A stretch of 64,000 nt of DNA from Stenotrophomonas humi (GTDB taxonomy: Bacteria; Pseudomonadota; Gammaproteobacteria; Xanthomonadales; Xanthomonadaceae), in contig NZ_LDJI01000004.1 in NCBI RefSeq assembly GCF_001431415.1, positions 62,001-126,000 of the forward strand. The letters are read 5' to 3'. Below are positions 1-11,218 of the stretch, piece by piece. How positions within the stretch are numbered: the stretch's first letter is position 1; each line of letters starts with the position of its first letter. A program made the translations under genes and the position numbers. The notes under the pieces were generated by a model that saw only the letters and a list, made by a program, of their open reading frames with translations, was not told the DNA's origin and searched no databases.

Positions 1-282
1 GACCGCTCGCTGGTCTGGAACTCGGACCTGATCGAAACCTACGAGCTGAACAACCTGCTGCTCAACGCCGTTGCGACCATCAACTCGGCCGAGCAGCGCA
101 AGGAAAGCCGCGGCGCTCACGCACACGAGGACTTCCCGGACCGCGACGACGTCAACTGGCAGAAGCACACGCTGGTCACCGTCGACGACAAGGGCAAGTG
201 CAGCTTCGACTACCGTCCGGTGCACATGTACACGCTCAGTGATGACGTGTCCGTCGTGCCGCCGAAGCCGCGCGTCTATTGA
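1..282 (+). CDS. sdhA: Succinate dehydrogenase flavoprotein subunit, C-terminal end (5' truncated)
   Basis: Only the last 93 residues are in the window; the reading frame is open from base 1. SdhA is the FAD-binding catalytic subunit of complex II and oxidises succinate to fumarate at the inner face of the cytoplasmic membrane. The visible part carries the conserved [18 protein letters not shown] stretch and ends in the usual basic, proline-rich tail (PPKPRVY). sdhB starts 18 bases downstream in the same direction, which fixes the identity. The upstream sdhC and sdhD genes would lie outside the window. Confidence 0.95.
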   Translation, partial: DRSLVWNSDLIETYELNNLLLNAVATINSAEQRKESRGAHAHEDFPDRDDVNWQKHTLVTVDDKGKCSFDYRPVHMYTLSDDVSVVPPKPRVY

Positions 283-300
283 TCCGGGGAACCTACGAAC

Positions 301-1086
301 ATGGCTGAATTTGCACTTCCGAAGAACTCCCGGATCACCAAGGGCAAGCACTTCCCCGTCAAGGGCGGTGCCAAGAACACGCGTACCTTCAAGATCTACC
401 GCTGGAGCCCGGACGACGACCAGAATCCGCGTACCGACACCTACGAGATCGATCTCGATGCGTGCGGCCCGATGGTTCTGGACGCGCTGATCAAGATCAA
501 GAACGAGATTGATCCGACCCTGACCTTCCGTCGCTCCTGCCGCGAAGGCATCTGCGGTTCGTGCGCGATGAACATCGACGGCACCAACACGCTGGCCTGT
601 ACCCGCGCCATTGCCGATTGCGGCAAGGCCGAGGTGCCGATCTATCCGCTGCCGCACATGGACGTGGTCAAGGATCTGGTTCCGGACCTGACCCACTTCT
701 ACGCGCAGTACGCATCGATCAAGCCGTGGATCCGCACCCAGACTCCGGCACCGCCGGACCGTGAGCGCCTGCAGTCGCCGGAAGACCGCAAGAAGCTCGA
801 CGGCCTGTACGAGTGCATCCTGTGTGCGTGCTGCTCGACCAGCTGCCCGAGCTACTGGTGGAATGGCGAGCGTTACCTGGGGCCGGCAATCCTGCTGCAG
901 GCTTATCGCTGGATCATCGACTCGCGTGACGAGGACACCGGTGCGCGCCTGGACGATCTGGAAGATCCGTTCAAGCTGTATCGCTGCCACACGATCATGA
1001 ACTGCGCACGGACCTGCCCGAAGGGCTTGAACCCGGCGCTGGCGATTGCCGAGATCAAGAAACTGATGATGGCGCGCCGCGCTTGA
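301..1086 (+). CDS. sdhB: Succinate dehydrogenase iron-sulfur subunit
   Basis: This 261-residue subunit passes electrons from the SdhA FAD to ubiquinone through three Fe-S clusters. All ligands are visible: the [2Fe-2S] set C80, C85, C88 and C100 ([10 protein letters not shown], then C100); the [4Fe-4S] set C172, C175, C178 and C182-P ([12 protein letters not shown]); and the [3Fe-4S] set C229, C235 and C239-P. The length is normal for the family. It directly follows sdhA with a GGGGA ribosome-binding site about 10 bases before the ATG. An imperfect hairpin (TGATGC...GCATCA, 1084-1120) overlaps the stop codon. Confidence 0.97.
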   Translation: MAEFALPKNSRITKGKHFPVKGGAKNTRTFKIYRWSPDDDQNPRTDTYEIDLDACGPMVLDALIKIKNEIDPTLTFRRSCREGICGSCAMNIDGTNTLACTRAIADCGKAEVPIYPLPHMDVVKDLVPDLTHFYAQYASIKPWIRTQTPAPPDRERLQSPEDRKKLDGLYECILCACCSTSCPSYWWNGERYLGPAILLQAYRWIIDSRDEDTGARLDDLEDPFKLYRCHTIMNCARTCPKGLNPALAIAEIKKLMMARRA

Positions 1087-1146
1087 TGCGGAGGCTGTCC
1101 CGGTGCGAGCCGGGGCATCAGCTGTTGATTTGCAGTTGATCTCTCT

Positions 1147-1293
1147 GCTCCCGCCAGCGGGAGAAGGTGCCCCGCTGGGGCGGATGAGGGGAGCTTTTGA
1201 AGTTGCCCTTGCTGCACTCAGAGTGCCGCTCTGGAGGAATCCCTCCAAAAGCGGCCCTCACCCCAACCGCTCTCCCGCCTTGCGGGAGAGGGG
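1147..1293. repeat. Dispersed inverted-repeat module, copy 1
   Basis: The left arm has a small palindrome (CCCGCCAGCGGGAGAAGG) and then GGCGGATGAGGG. The right arm has CCCTCACCCCAACCGC and another small palindrome (CTCTCCCGCCTTGCGGGAGAG). The arms are complementary across a roughly 60-base spacer, so the whole unit can fold. The same module recurs near 6.2, 34.0 and 62.3 kb. It fills the gap between sdhB and sdhE. Confidence 0.75.
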
Positions 1294-1308
1294 CTTAAGC
1301 TTGAAGCC

Positions 1309-1563
1309 ATGCAGACCGAAGACGAAATCCTGTTGAAGAAGCTGCGTTGGCGTTGCCGGCGCGGCATGCGTGAGCTTGACCAGCTGTTCGGCCGTTATCT
1401 GGACCGCCGCTGGGTGGAAGCGCCCGAGGCCGAGCGGGTGGTTTTCCTGCAGTTGCTGGAGACCGAGGACGATAAGTTGTGGCGCTGGTCGATGGGCTAC
1501 GAGGCTTGTCCGGATGCGCAGCAGGCACAACTCCTGGAATACATCCGCTCCCTTCCGGTGTGA
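1309..1563 (+). CDS. sdhE: FAD assembly factor SdhE
   Basis: This 84-residue protein of the SdhE/YgfY (DUF339) family promotes covalent attachment of FAD to SdhA. The diagnostic RGxxE motif is present (RRGMRE, residues 17-22), as are the conserved aromatic and acidic residues of the five-helix bundle ([10 protein letters not shown]). The position just after sdhAB fits the role. A long repeat separates it from sdhB, so it may be read from its own promoter or by read-through. The next gene overlaps its 3' end. Confidence 0.92.
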   Translation: MQTEDEILLKKLRWRCRRGMRELDQLFGRYLDRRWVEAPEAERVVFLQLLETEDDKLWRWSMGYEACPDAQQAQLLEYIRSLPV

Positions 1564-1963
1564 ATGGACGCCATCGCGCTGGCTGTCCGGCGCGATCATC
1601 CTGCTGGGAACACTGGGCGCCATTGCCGCCCTCAACTGTGATCTTGAGTTGCGCCAGGCCTGGCCGCTGGCCATGGCATCGGTAGCGTGGGCGGGCGTGT
1701 TGCTGCGCAGAGAACAGCGCCGGCCACCGCGAAACCTGTTGATTCCCCAGGCGCCGAGTCCTGCCCGGCTTGATGGCATGCCGCTGGAAACCCTGGAACT
1801 GCTTGAGCGTGGGCCCTTGCTGGTGCTGCGTTGGCGTGCCAGCGAAGGGCATGGGGTGCTGCTGTTCTGGCCGGATACCTTGCCGCGTGGACGCCGACGT
1901 GAACTGCGTCTGGCCGTTCGCGCCCACGCCGTTTCCCGCAAAGCGGAGACAGTGGCACCATAG
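1514..1963 (+). CDS. YgfX/CptA-like small membrane protein
   Basis: The protein is about 149 residues if started at ATG 1514, which overlaps sdhE by 50 bases. The ATG that touches the sdhE stop codon (1564) is in the wrong frame, and no other ATG, GTG or TTG lies in this frame before the first membrane segment. Two hydrophobic segments ([18 protein letters not shown] and [13 protein letters not shown]) precede a soluble basic tail with the pattern [11 protein letters not shown]...LLFWPDTL. This layout and the position after sdhE match E. coli YgfX (CptA), an inner-membrane partner of SdhE proposed to affect cell division. Sequence similarity is weak, so the call rests mainly on context and topology. 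Confidence 0.65.
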   Translation: MRSRHNSWNTSAPFRCEWTPSRWLSGAIILLGTLGAIAALNCDLELRQAWPLAMASVAWAGVLLRREQRRPPRNLLIPQAPSPARLDGMPLETLELLERGPLLVLRWRASEGHGVLLFWPDTLPRGRRRELRLAVRAHAVSRKAETVAP

Positions 1964-1986
1964 CGACAGTCCCCGGGCACACGCGC

Positions 1987-3228
1987 ATGTTCAAACCCTT
2001 ACCTGTAGCAATCGGATTGCGTTACCTGCGTGCAAAACGCCGTAACGGTTTCATCTCCTTCATTTCCATGGCATCCATCCTCGGCATCGCGCTCGGGGTG
2101 ACCGTGTTGATCACGACGCTGGCGGTCATGAGTGGTTTCCAGAAGGAGATTCGTGATCGTCTGCTGCAGATGTCAGCGCACGCCACCGTCAGTGCCGACG
2201 GCGAGCCGATGACGAACTGGCAGCATGCGGTCGACGTTGCAATGAAGGATCCGCGTGTCGCCGGTGCGGCGCCGTACATCGAAATCCAAGGCATGCTGGC
2301 CGGTACGCGCGTCCAGGGCGCCATCGTGCAGGGCGTCGACCCTGCGCAGGAGCCGAAGGTGTCGGTGCTGGGCGAGAAGATGAAGAAGGGTTCGCTCGAC
2401 AGCTTGAAGCCCGGCGAGTTCAACATTCTGCTGGGCAAGGAACTTGCGCTGTGGCTGGGCGTGGATGTGGGCGACAACGTGGTCGCCACGCTGGCGGAAA
2501 TCCAGGGCACGCCGGTCGGTGCGATGGCACGAACCAAACGCTTCAAGGTCAGCGGCATTTTCGAGGCCGGCTCCAATGAAGTGGATCGCGGTGTTGCCTT
2601 CGTCAACATGAGTGATCTTGAGCGCGTGCTGCGCGTGGATGGGGTGACCGGCGTGCGTTTGAAGATGCACGACATGGATCAGGCCTATACGGTGGCGCGC
2701 GACCTTGCAGTCAATCTCAACGGTTACTACCGGGTGAGCGACTGGACCCAGGAGAACGCGAATCTCTACCACTCGTTGAAGATGGAAAAGACGGTGATGG
2801 GCATCCTGCTGTCGCTGATCATCGCCATGGGTGCATTCAATCTGGTGTCCTCGCAGGTGATGCTGGTCACCGACAAGCAGGCCGATATCGCCATCCTGCG
2901 CACGCTGGGGCTGACGCCGGGTGGGGTGATGCAGGTGTTCATGGTGCAGGGCACGCTGATCGGCGTGTTCGGTACGATTGCCGGCGTCATCGGCGGCATC
3001 ACCTTGACGCTCAATCTTGAGCGCATCCTCGGCCTGATCGAATCGGTCTTCAGCATCAAGCTGCTGCCGGAAGATGTGTACTACATCACCGGTCTGCCGA
3101 CCGACATGCAGACCAGCGATATCGTCGTCATCACCGTCATCGCGCTGCTGATGAGCTTTGCGGCAACGCTTTACCCGGCGTGGCGTGCAGCCCGCACCCA
3201 ACCGGCGGAGGCGCTGCGCTATGAATGA
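1987..3228 (+). CDS. lolC: Lipoprotein-releasing ABC transporter permease (LolC/LolE family)
   Basis: This 413-residue inner-membrane permease extracts mature outer-membrane lipoproteins and hands them to LolA. The topology is typical: one membrane segment near residues 22-47, a periplasmic region to about residue 265, then three more segments starting at [20 protein letters not shown]. The N-terminus [19 protein letters not shown] is the LolC/E signature. Only one permease gene precedes lolD here, so it may act as a LolF-like homodimer or pair with a partner elsewhere; the sequence does not settle LolC versus LolE. It overlaps lolD by 8 bases. Confidence 0.9.
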   Translation: MFKPLPVAIGLRYLRAKRRNGFISFISMASILGIALGVTVLITTLAVMSGFQKEIRDRLLQMSAHATVSADGEPMTNWQHAVDVAMKDPRVAGAAPYIEIQGMLAGTRVQGAIVQGVDPAQEPKVSVLGEKMKKGSLDSLKPGEFNILLGKELALWLGVDVGDNVVATLAEIQGTPVGAMARTKRFKVSGIFEAGSNEVDRGVAFVNMSDLERVLRVDGVTGVRLKMHDMDQAYTVARDLAVNLNGYYRVSDWTQENANLYHSLKMEKTVMGILLSLIIAMGAFNLVSSQVMLVTDKQADIAILRTLGLTPGGVMQVFMVQGTLIGVFGTIAGVIGGITLTLNLERILGLIESVFSIKLLPEDVYYITGLPTDMQTSDIVVITVIALLMSFAATLYPAWRAARTQPAEALRYE

Positions 3229-3931
3229 GAACGCCCTGATGCAAGCTGTGATCAGCGCCGAAGGCCTCGGCAAGACCTACGCCGAAGGCAAGATGCATAC
3301 GCCGGTGTTTGATGGTCTGGACCTGCGTGTGGATGCCGGTGAAACCGTCGCCATCGTGGGCGCGTCCGGCGCGGGCAAGAGCACCTTGCTGCACCTGCTG
3401 GGCGGGTTGGACACGCCCACCGCCGGCGAGGTGTATGTGGCTGGCAATCGTATGTCGGCGCTGTCCGATACCGAGCGTGGCCATCTGCGCAACCGCTCGC
3501 TGGGCTTCGTCTACCAGTTTCATCACCTGCTGCCGGAGTTCACCGCGCTGGAGAACGTGATGATGCCGGTGATGCTGGGTGGCGCCAGCGCGGTTGCAGC
3601 CAGCCGCAGTGCTAAGACCTTGCTGGAGTCGGTGGGGCTGGGGCATCGCTTGGAGCACAAGCCCGGTGAGCTGTCCGGTGGCGAGCGCCAGCGTGCTGCT
3701 GTTGCGCGCGCACTGGTCAACCAACCGGCGTGCGTGCTGGGCGACGAACCCACCGGCAACCTGGACGACAAGACCGCAGCCACGGTGTTCGAACTGATGC
3801 TGGAGTTGAACCGCGCCCAGCGCACCAGCCTGGTGCTGGTGACACACGACCGCAGCCTGGCCCGCAGGTTGGACCGGGTGTTGGAGCTGCGTGAAGGCAA
3901 GCTGCACGAGCTGACCCGCAACGAGGTTTGA
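3221..3931 (+). CDS. lolD: Lipoprotein-releasing ABC transporter ATPase LolD
   Basis: This 236-residue cytoplasmic ATPase powers the LolC/E complex. Visible motifs are Walker A (GASGAGKST), the ABC signature (LSGGERQR), Walker B with catalytic Glu ([12 protein letters not shown]) and the switch His (VTHD). I chose ATG 3221 ([16 protein letters not shown]) because it gives a normal family length and translational coupling with the preceding stop at 3226. The frame stays open further upstream inside the permease gene, but that would add an atypical basic extension. Confidence 0.95.
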   Translation: MNENALMQAVISAEGLGKTYAEGKMHTPVFDGLDLRVDAGETVAIVGASGAGKSTLLHLLGGLDTPTAGEVYVAGNRMSALSDTERGHLRNRSLGFVYQFHHLLPEFTALENVMMPVMLGGASAVAASRSAKTLLESVGLGHRLEHKPGELSGGERQRAAVARALVNQPACVLGDEPTGNLDDKTAATVFELMLELNRAQRTSLVLVTHDRSLARRLDRVLELREGKLHELTRNEV

Positions 3932-4037
3932 TCGCGGTTGCTGGCCGTCGCATTGCCCTGGATTTCACCCAGGGCGGCGGATGATCGACAGGTTCCCCGG
4001 CAGTGCTGGGGTTTTCCAGGCCAACAGGAGTGGTGTC

Positions 4038-4499
4038 ATGAAGAAGGTGCTTCTTGCATTGATGGCCGCTGCGGTACTGGCCGGCTGCGCCACGGCGGGC
4101 AAGCTGACCAGCGGTGAACGGCTGGCGTTGTACCGTGCCCACGCCGGAGAGCCGGTCAAGGATTTCAGGTATTTCGGTTCGCTCAATGGCTGGACCGAGC
4201 TGGGCGACAGCGCTTTGGCGGTGTGGACCAAGCCGAACGAGGCGTGGCTACTGAACCTGAGTGGTCCGTGCCTGGACCTGTCCTTTGCCCCGGCAATCAC
4301 CGTGACCAACATGATGGGCCAGGTGTCGGCCAAGTTTGATCGGGTGATCGTGCACGGCAATGGACCGATGATGCACGTCCCTTGCCGCATCGATACGATC
4401 CAGCCGCTGGATGTGAAGGCGCTGCGTGAGTCGGAAAGGCAGCTGCGCGAAGCCAAGCTCGCCGCGCGTACGGAAGAGCAGGGTGACGGCGGGAACTGA
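4038..4499 (+). CDS. Small lipoprotein of unknown function (DUF6491-like)
   Basis: This is a 153-residue protein with a lipoprotein signal (MKKVLLALMAAAVLAGC; lipobox LAGC). AGGAG at 4026-4030 is well placed for ATG 4038. The mature part contains FRYFGSLNGWTELGDSALAVW and paired cysteines (GPCLDL and HVPCRI), a pattern seen in DUF6491 proteins common in Xanthomonadaceae. The C-terminus is charged and probably helical. Function is unknown. It lies 106 bases after lolD on the same strand and would itself be a substrate of Lol sorting. Confidence 0.8.
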   Translation: MKKVLLALMAAAVLAGCATAGKLTSGERLALYRAHAGEPVKDFRYFGSLNGWTELGDSALAVWTKPNEAWLLNLSGPCLDLSFAPAITVTNMMGQVSAKFDRVIVHGNGPMMHVPCRIDTIQPLDVKALRESERQLREAKLAARTEEQGDGGN

Positions 4500-4517
4500 G
4501 TTGGGAGTTGCGCCGCA

Positions 4518-4542
4518 GTAGAGCGGAGCCATGCTCCGCTCT
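4518..4542. repeat. SMAG-like REP palindrome
   Basis: A GTAG head (4518-4521) leads into a perfect 10-bp stem (AGAGCGGAGC / GCTCCGCTCT) with a CAT loop. GTAG-headed palindromes of this size are the SMAG class of REP elements described in Stenotrophomonas maltophilia. It lies between convergent genes. Confidence 0.7.
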
Positions 4543-4738
4543 GGGCGTCACCCGTGAGGCGCCTGCCGAGCACGGCGCACGCTATCAGGCATGGAACGTG
4601 GCGCCTGCGCCGGGATGGCAAGCAGCCTGATCCCGGCAACTGGGAGTCCGGTTGTCTGGGATGCCGGGATGTCATCCCAGGTTGCAGAGCAATGCTGCGC
4701 TCCGCAGGGTGCTGCTGCATCAATGGCGGTGCTGTGGC

Positions 4739-5014
4739 TTAGTTTGATTCGGGTGCGACGTAGCCTGCCGGCTTTTCCGCGCCACCGGAGAACAGGTACT
4801 TGACCAATTCTTCCTCCAGGAACGCGCGGTGCTTCGGGTCGCGCGGCGAGAGCCGGTTTTCGTTGATCAGCATGGTCTGGTGCGCCAGCCACGCGGCCCA
4901 GGCCGGCTTGCCGATGTTGGCGAAGATGCGCTGGCCCAGTTCGCCGGGGTAGGGCACGAAATCCAGACCTTCGGTTTCGCGTTGTTCGTACTGGCAGAAG
5001 ACGGAACGGGGCAT
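4739..5014 (-). CDS. yggX: Fe(2+)-trafficking / oxidative damage protection protein YggX
   Basis: This 91-residue cytoplasmic protein is linked to iron handling and protection of Fe-S proteins. The N-terminus is diagnostic ([19 protein letters not shown], with the conserved Cys7), followed by [15 protein letters not shown] and [14 protein letters not shown] segments and the typical [15 protein letters not shown]. It starts 18 bases after the mutY stop, so the two form a mutY-yggX operon, as in many gammaproteobacteria. Confidence 0.95.
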   Translation of the reverse strand: MPRSVFCQYEQRETEGLDFVPYPGELGQRIFANIGKPAWAAWLAHQTMLINENRLSPRDPKHRAFLEEELVKYLFSGGAEKPAGYVAPESN

Positions 5015-5031
5015 GACGTAATCCTGTGGGT

Positions 5032-6087
5032 TCAGCGCGCCGGATGGCGCTCAAGCAGTTTGCGGATCGGGGCTGGCAGGCCGAGGTCGCTCAGTTCGGC
5101 ACGTGTGACCCAGCGCAGGTTTTCATTGTCGCCAACCTTGGCTCGCAGGGCGACCTTGTGCGCATGTAGCGGCTGCAGGTGCAGGCGGTAATGACTGAAA
5201 GTGTGGACGATCAGCGGCAGTTCTTCGCTGTTGTCGTAATCGCCCTTGATGTTGCCGGCGAACCAGTCGCGCATGTCGCCGTCGGTATCGGCCTGTGGCA
5301 GCGTCCACAGCGATGCCCAGATGCCGGTGGGCGGGCGCTTGAGCAGCAGGATGCGGCCTTGTGCATCTTCCAGCAGCAGCGCCGTGGCCTCGCGCTCGGG
5401 CAGGATTTTGCTCGGCTTGGGGGTCGGCAGTGAATCGGCCAGGCCTTGCGCATGCGCGACGCAGCTGGACTGCAAGGGGCACAGAATGCAGGCCGGCTTT
5501 GCCCGCGTGCACAAGGTGGCACCGAAATCCATCTGCGCCTGCGTGTAGTCGGCCATGCGCCCTTGCGGCACATGGGCCACGTGCTCGGCGGCAAGCGCCC
5601 AGAGTTGTTTCTCGACGGCCGGCAGGCCCGGGAAACCGCTGATGCCGTGGTAGCGGGTCATCACCCGCTTGACGTTGCCGTCGAGGATCGGGAATGGCTT
5701 GTTCCATGCTTGGCTGAGGATGGCACCTGCGGTGCTGCGGCCGATGCCGGGCAGAGCAAGCAGGGCATCGAAATCGCATGGCAGCTCGCCGCCGTGCAGC
5801 TCAACGCATTGTTTGGCGGCTGCGTGCAGATTGCGGGCGCGTGCGTAGTAGCCAAGCCCGGCCCAGTTGGCCATCACCGTGTCGTTGTCGGCGCTGGCCA
5901 GGTCGGCAAGCGTCGGGAACACCTGCATGAAGCGGTGGAAGTACGGAATGACCGTGACCACCTGGGTCTGCTGCAGCATGATTTCCGATAGCCACACCCG
6001 GTACGGCGATCGCGGATGCTGCCAAGGCAGATCGTGGCGGCCGTGCTGGTCGAACCAGCTGAGGAGTTGGCTTGGAAAATTGGGCAT
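5032..6087 (-). CDS. mutY: A/G-specific adenine DNA glycosylase MutY
   Basis: This 351-residue enzyme removes adenine mispaired with 8-oxoguanine. Catalytic Glu36 (SEIMLQQTQ), the helix-hairpin-helix ([14 protein letters not shown]), catalytic Asp136 ([11 protein letters not shown]) and the [4Fe-4S] ligands ([17 protein letters not shown], spaced 6-2-5) are all present. A NUDIX-like C-terminal domain that recognises 8-oxoG follows. I start at 6087 ([12 protein letters not shown]). The frame stays open to 6213, but those extra codons come from the repeat module at 6115-6246 and are not expected in the protein. Confidence 0.95.
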   Translation of the reverse strand: MPNFPSQLLSWFDQHGRHDLPWQHPRSPYRVWLSEIMLQQTQVVTVIPYFHRFMQVFPTLADLASADNDTVMANWAGLGYYARARNLHAAAKQCVELHGGELPCDFDALLALPGIGRSTAGAILSQAWNKPFPILDGNVKRVMTRYHGISGFPGLPAVEKQLWALAAEHVAHVPQGRMADYTQAQMDFGATLCTRAKPACILCPLQSSCVAHAQGLADSLPTPKPSKILPEREATALLLEDAQGRILLLKRPPTGIWASLWTLPQADTDGDMRDWFAGNIKGDYDNSEELPLIVHTFSHYRLHLQPLHAHKVALRAKVGDNENLRWVTRAELSDLGLPAPIRKLLERHPAR

Positions 6088-6114
6088 GGGCTCGCAGAGG
6101 CTGGCGGCTTTGGA

Positions 6115-6246
6115 GCTCTTCTCCCTCAGGGAGAAGGTGCCCCGCAGGGGCGGATGAGGGTGGGGTGTGAAGCCTCGGGAATCGTGTTCTGCGGAGTGCT
6201 GACTGGCCCTCACCCCAACCCCTCTCCCGCGGGCGGGAGAGGGGCT
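6115..6246. repeat. Dispersed inverted-repeat module, copy 2
   Basis: The left arm (CTCAGGGAGAAGGTGCCCCG, then GGCGGATGAGGG) and the right arm (CCCTCACCCCAACCCCTCTC, then CCGCGGGCGGGAGAGGGG) have the same design as copy 1, with an unrelated spacer of about 55 bases. It sits between divergently placed mutY and the end of ftsY, and adds spurious codons in front of mutY. Confidence 0.8.
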
Positions 6247-6254
6247 TTGGGAGC

Positions 6255-7631
6255 TTAGGTGCCCTGGCTGCCCAGCGCCTGCGGCAGCAGCGCGTCGACG
6301 AAGGCTTCCGGGTCGAACATGCGCAGGTCTTCCGGACGCTCGCCGATGCCGGCGAAGCGGATTGGAATGCCGAACTCGCGCGCCAAGGCAAACACCACGC
6401 CACCCTTGGCGGTGCCGTCCAGCTTGGTCACCACCAGGCCGGTCACGCCAGCTGCGGCGTGGAACTGGCGCAACTGCGACAGCGCGTTCTGGCCGGTGGT
6501 GCCGTCGATGACCATCAGCACTTCGTGCGGAGCGGTGTCGTCGATCTTGCCCAGCACGCGGCGGATCTTGCTCAGTTCGTTCATCAGGCCGGTCTGCGTG
6601 TGCAGGCGGCCGGCGGTGTCGGCGATCAGCACGCTGGTGCCGCGCGCCTTGCCGGCCTGCAATGCGTCGAACGCCACCGACGCGGCATCGGCGTTCTGGC
6701 CCTGTGCGACCACGGCCACGCCGTTGCGTTCGCCCCAGATCTGCAGCTGTGCCACGGCGGCGGCGCGGAAGGTGTCGCCGGCGGCCAGCATCAGGCTGTG
6801 ACCGTCATCCTTGAAGCGCTTGGCGAGCTTGCCGATGGTGGTGGTCTTGCCGACGCCGTTGACGCCGACGGTGAGGATCACGAATGGCTTGGCGTTGGTG
6901 TCGATGACCAACGGCTTGGAGACCGGCTGCAACAGCGCGATGAGATCGGCGCGCAATGCAGCGAGCAGGGCATTGGCATCGGCGAATTCACGCGACTTCA
7001 TGCGCTTGCGCAGATCTTCGATCAACGCGGTGGTGGCCGGCACGCCGACGTCGGCGGTGATGAGCGCGGTTTCGATCTCGTCGAGCAGGTCGTCGTCGAG
7101 CTTGGGGTTGCGCGAGAACAGGCCGCCGAAGCTGCGGGCGAAAGTACTGTTGCGCAGGCGCTCACGCCAGCCGAGCTTGCCGGATGCGGCGGCCGGGGCG
7201 GCGTTTGCGGGAATGAGTGCGTCGTCGCTCTGCGCAGGCGGGGCCGGAATGACCTCGGCAACCGCGGGTGCCGGAACGGGTGCGGCGACTTCGGGTTGTG
7301 CTTCTGCCTGCGGGGCAGGGGCGGCTTCAATGATTTCAACTGCGGCTTGCAGCGCTACCGGGGCTTCGATCACTGCTTCGGCGATGACCGTAGTCGGCAG
7401 TGCTTCCTCCAGCACGGCGGGAGCCGCAACCGGCGCGACTTCGATGACGACAGGCTCGGCGACCGGCGCTTCGACAACCGGCGGCGCGAACGCTTCGCTG
7501 ATATCGACTTGTGGGGTGGCCTCGGCTGGCGCCTTCGGGAATGCGGCGGCCAGGTCTTCCGCGCTCAGCGTGGACGGCTTTGCAGGCTGTACGGCGTCGT
7601 CGGTCTTCTTGCGGCGGAAAAAGCTGAACAT
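6255..7631 (-). CDS. ftsY: Signal recognition particle receptor FtsY
   Basis: This 458-residue SRP receptor GTPase docks SRP-ribosome complexes at the membrane. The NG domain is complete: P-loop GVNGVGKTTTIGKLA, DTFRAAA, DTAGRLHTQ, TKLDGTAKGG and the C-terminal GERPEDLRMFDPEAFVDALL. The start MFSFFRRKKTDD (7631) provides a basic amphipathic N-terminus. Residues ~20-150 are a low-complexity region rich in Ala, Pro, Val and Glu, an unusually long version of the acidic A domain. Codons upstream of 7631 are open but not family-like. Confidence 0.95.
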   Translation of the reverse strand: MFSFFRRKKTDDAVQPAKPSTLSAEDLAAAFPKAPAEATPQVDISEAFAPPVVEAPVAEPVVIEVAPVAAPAVLEEALPTTVIAEAVIEAPVALQAAVEIIEAAPAPQAEAQPEVAAPVPAPAVAEVIPAPPAQSDDALIPANAAPAAASGKLGWRERLRNSTFARSFGGLFSRNPKLDDDLLDEIETALITADVGVPATTALIEDLRKRMKSREFADANALLAALRADLIALLQPVSKPLVIDTNAKPFVILTVGVNGVGKTTTIGKLAKRFKDDGHSLMLAAGDTFRAAAVAQLQIWGERNGVAVVAQGQNADAASVAFDALQAGKARGTSVLIADTAGRLHTQTGLMNELSKIRRVLGKIDDTAPHEVLMVIDGTTGQNALSQLRQFHAAAGVTGLVVTKLDGTAKGGVVFALAREFGIPIRFAGIGERPEDLRMFDPEAFVDALLPQALGSQGT

Positions 7632-7942
7632 GGGGGAAAGTGGCCTTAAATCAGCTGCATATGCTAACACCGGTGCCGATGCGGCCGGGCGTGACGAGCC
7701 AGGTGACGGTTTCGAAAACTATCGCTCGCCAGCCCTGTGCTGGGCCGGCGGTCAAAGGGGAAAGCATGCAGGGCCGGGGTGCAGCAGCGGCCTTGGCCAC
7801 GAAGTCGATGTCGATGCTTGTCGCAGGGGCGTGTGCAATCGCATGCATCCTCGCCACCACGGCTTCCCTGGCTTCGCGGTTGAAGCCGCTCCTACGGCGA
7901 CGGGAGCCGGAAGGTCGTCCCCTCTGGCTCCCGCTTTGTTGC
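7632..7942. other. Intergenic region with one REP-like palindrome
   Basis: This 311-base gap separates ftsY from the end of htpG, both on the minus strand. I see no convincing gene. A REP-like unit, in minus-strand sense GTAGGAGCGGCTTCAACCGC, lies at about 7874-7895, and the ftsY promoter should lie at the left end. A 69-codon minus-strand frame (7651-7860) has no recognisable features. Confidence 0.6.
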
Positions 7943-9847
7943 TCAGGCCGACAACTCCAACAGCAGCTTGTTCAGCCTGCGCACGTAACCGGCCGGGTCC
8001 TTCAGGCTGTCGCCAGCGGCCAGTGCAGCCTGGTCGAACAGCACGTGGGCCAGGTCATTGAAGCGGCCGGAGTCGGCTTCAGCGTCCAGCTTTTCGATCA
8101 GCGGATGCGCCGGGTTGAACTCGAACACCGGCTTGGAGTCGGGCACCTTCTGGCCGCTGGCTTCCAGGATCTGGCGCATCTGCAGGCCCAGGTCCTGCTC
8201 GCCGATGGCCAGGATGGCCGGGGAGTCGGTCAGGCGGTGCGAAACGCGCACTTCAGCGACGTCTTCGCCCAGCGCGGTCTTCAGGCGCGTGACCAGGGCT
8301 TCCTTGGTCTTGGCGACTTCTTCCTGTGCCTTCTTGTCTTCTTCCGACTCCAGCTTGCCAAGGTCCAGGTCGCCACGCGCGATGTCCACGAACGACTTGC
8401 CGTCGAACTCGTGCAGATAGCTCATAAGCCACTCGTCGATGCGGTCGGTCATCAGCAGCACTTCGATGCCCTTCTTGCGGAACACCTCAAGATGCGGGCT
8501 GTCCTTGACCTGCTGGAAGCTCTCGCCGGTCAGGTAATAGATCTTGTCCTGGCCTTCGATCATGCGACCGATGTAGTCGGCCAGCGCCACGCTCTGCTCG
8601 CCGCTGGCGTCATGCGTGGAAGCAAAGCGCAACAGGCCGGCGACCTTCTCGCGGTTGTTGAAATCTTCTGCCGGGCCTTCCTTCAACACCTGGCCGAAGT
8701 TCTTCCAGAAGCCGGCGTAGGCTTCCGGCTGGTCCTTGGCCAGCTTCTCGAGCATGTCCAGCGAACGCTTGGTCAGCGCCGACTTCATCGAGTCGATCAC
8801 CGGGCCGGACTGCAGGATTTCGCGCGAGACGTTCAGCGGCAGGTCGTTGGAATCGACCACGCCCTTGATGAAACGCAGGTACAGCGGCAGGAACTGTTCG
8901 GCCTGGTCCATGATGAAAACGCGCTGCACATAGAGCTTCAGGCCCTTGGGTGCGTCGCGATGGTACAGGTCGAACGGTGCGCGGCCCGGCGTGTAAAGCA
9001 GCGAGGTGTATTCCAGCTTGCCTTCGACCTTGTTGTGGGTCCACGCCAGCGGGTCGGCCGGGTCATGCGCGATGTGCTTGTAGAACTCCTTGTATTCCTC
9101 ATCCGTGATCTCGGACTTGGAGCGGGTCCACAGCGCATTGGCGCGGTTGACGGTCTCCCATTCCGGCGTGGCCGGCTTGTCGGCTTCCTCGCCGTGGTGT
9201 TCTTTCTGCAGCTCGATCGGCAGACCGATGTGGTCGGAGTACTTCTTGATCAGGCTGCGCAGCTGCCAACCGTCGGTATAGCCTTCTTCGCCTTCCTTCA
9301 GGTGCAGCACGATGCGGGTGCCGCGCTCGGGCTTGTCGATGGTTTCCACCTCGAACTCGCCTTCGCCGTGTGAGGACCAATGCACGCCCTCGCTGGCCGG
9401 CAGGCCGGCGCGGCGGCTGTACACGTCGACCTGGTCGGCGACGATGAAGGCCGAGTAGAAGCCCACGCCGAACTGGCCGATCAGGTTGGAATCTTTCTTC
9501 TGGTCGCCGGACAGGTTCTTCAGGAACTCGGCGGTGCCGGACTTGGCGATGGTGCCAAGGTGGGCGATGGCTTCATCGCGGCTCAGGCCGATGCCGTTGT
9601 CGTCAATGGTCAGGGTGCGCGCGGCCGGGTCGGCCTCGATGCGGATGCGCAGCGGCGCGCCACCTTCCAGCAGCTCGGGCTGGGTCAGCGCTTCGAAGCG
9701 CAGCTTGTCGCTGGCGTCGGCGGCATTGGACACCAGCTCGCGCAGGAAGATTTCCTTGTTCGAGTACAGCGAGTGGATCATCAGGTGCAGCAGCTGCTTC
9801 ACCTCGGTCTGGAAACCGCGGGTTTCCTTGTGGCTCTGTGCGTTCAT
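7943..9847 (-). CDS. htpG: Molecular chaperone HtpG (Hsp90)
   Basis: This 634-residue bacterial Hsp90 is a dimeric ATP-dependent chaperone. The GHKL ATPase N-terminal domain is intact ([55 protein letters not shown]). The middle-domain Arg and Gln elements ([12 protein letters not shown]) and the C-terminal dimerisation part follow. The length matches the family and the start ([20 protein letters not shown]) is canonical. Confidence 0.97.
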   Translation of the reverse strand: MNAQSHKETRGFQTEVKQLLHLMIHSLYSNKEIFLRELVSNAADASDKLRFEALTQPELLEGGAPLRIRIEADPAARTLTIDDNGIGLSRDEAIAHLGTIAKSGTAEFLKNLSGDQKKDSNLIGQFGVGFYSAFIVADQVDVYSRRAGLPASEGVHWSSHGEGEFEVETIDKPERGTRIVLHLKEGEEGYTDGWQLRSLIKKYSDHIGLPIELQKEHHGEEADKPATPEWETVNRANALWTRSKSEITDEEYKEFYKHIAHDPADPLAWTHNKVEGKLEYTSLLYTPGRAPFDLYHRDAPKGLKLYVQRVFIMDQAEQFLPLYLRFIKGVVDSNDLPLNVSREILQSGPVIDSMKSALTKRSLDMLEKLAKDQPEAYAGFWKNFGQVLKEGPAEDFNNREKVAGLLRFASTHDASGEQSVALADYIGRMIEGQDKIYYLTGESFQQVKDSPHLEVFRKKGIEVLLMTDRIDEWLMSYLHEFDGKSFVDIARGDLDLGKLESEEDKKAQEEVAKTKEALVTRLKTALGEDVAEVRVSHRLTDSPAILAIGEQDLGLQMRQILEASGQKVPDSKPVFEFNPAHPLIEKLDAEADSGRFNDLAHVLFDQAALAAGDSLKDPAGYVRRLNKLLLELSA

Positions 9848-10051
9848 CGGTCGGTGGTGCTCCCTGGCTGACGTGCCGCGCCCAGCGCGGCGGCTGACAC
9901 AGGGGTAAGGGTGAACCGGCCGATTTCAAGGTGTGCACTGCGCGACGGGGTGCTGGTCTATCATCTGCGGCCTGTTTCGATTGCTGCCGGGTGTTTCGCC
10001 GATGTTGTTGATTTGCCAGCTGTTGTTGATGGTTCTGCCGGCTGCGGCGGC

Positions 10052-11175
<1,124 letters not shown>

Positions 11176-11218
11176 ACCCTCCGAACAGTTGTACAGAACC
11201 TCAAAAGGGAGAAGAAAC

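Noticed and set aside
6088..6213. A longer N-terminus for MutY
   Set aside because: The extra codons derive from the dispersed repeat; the conserved MutY N-terminus begins at 6087.
7640..9373. A 577-codon plus-strand frame opposite htpG
   Set aside because: Antisense to a fully conserved Hsp90; no domain of its own.
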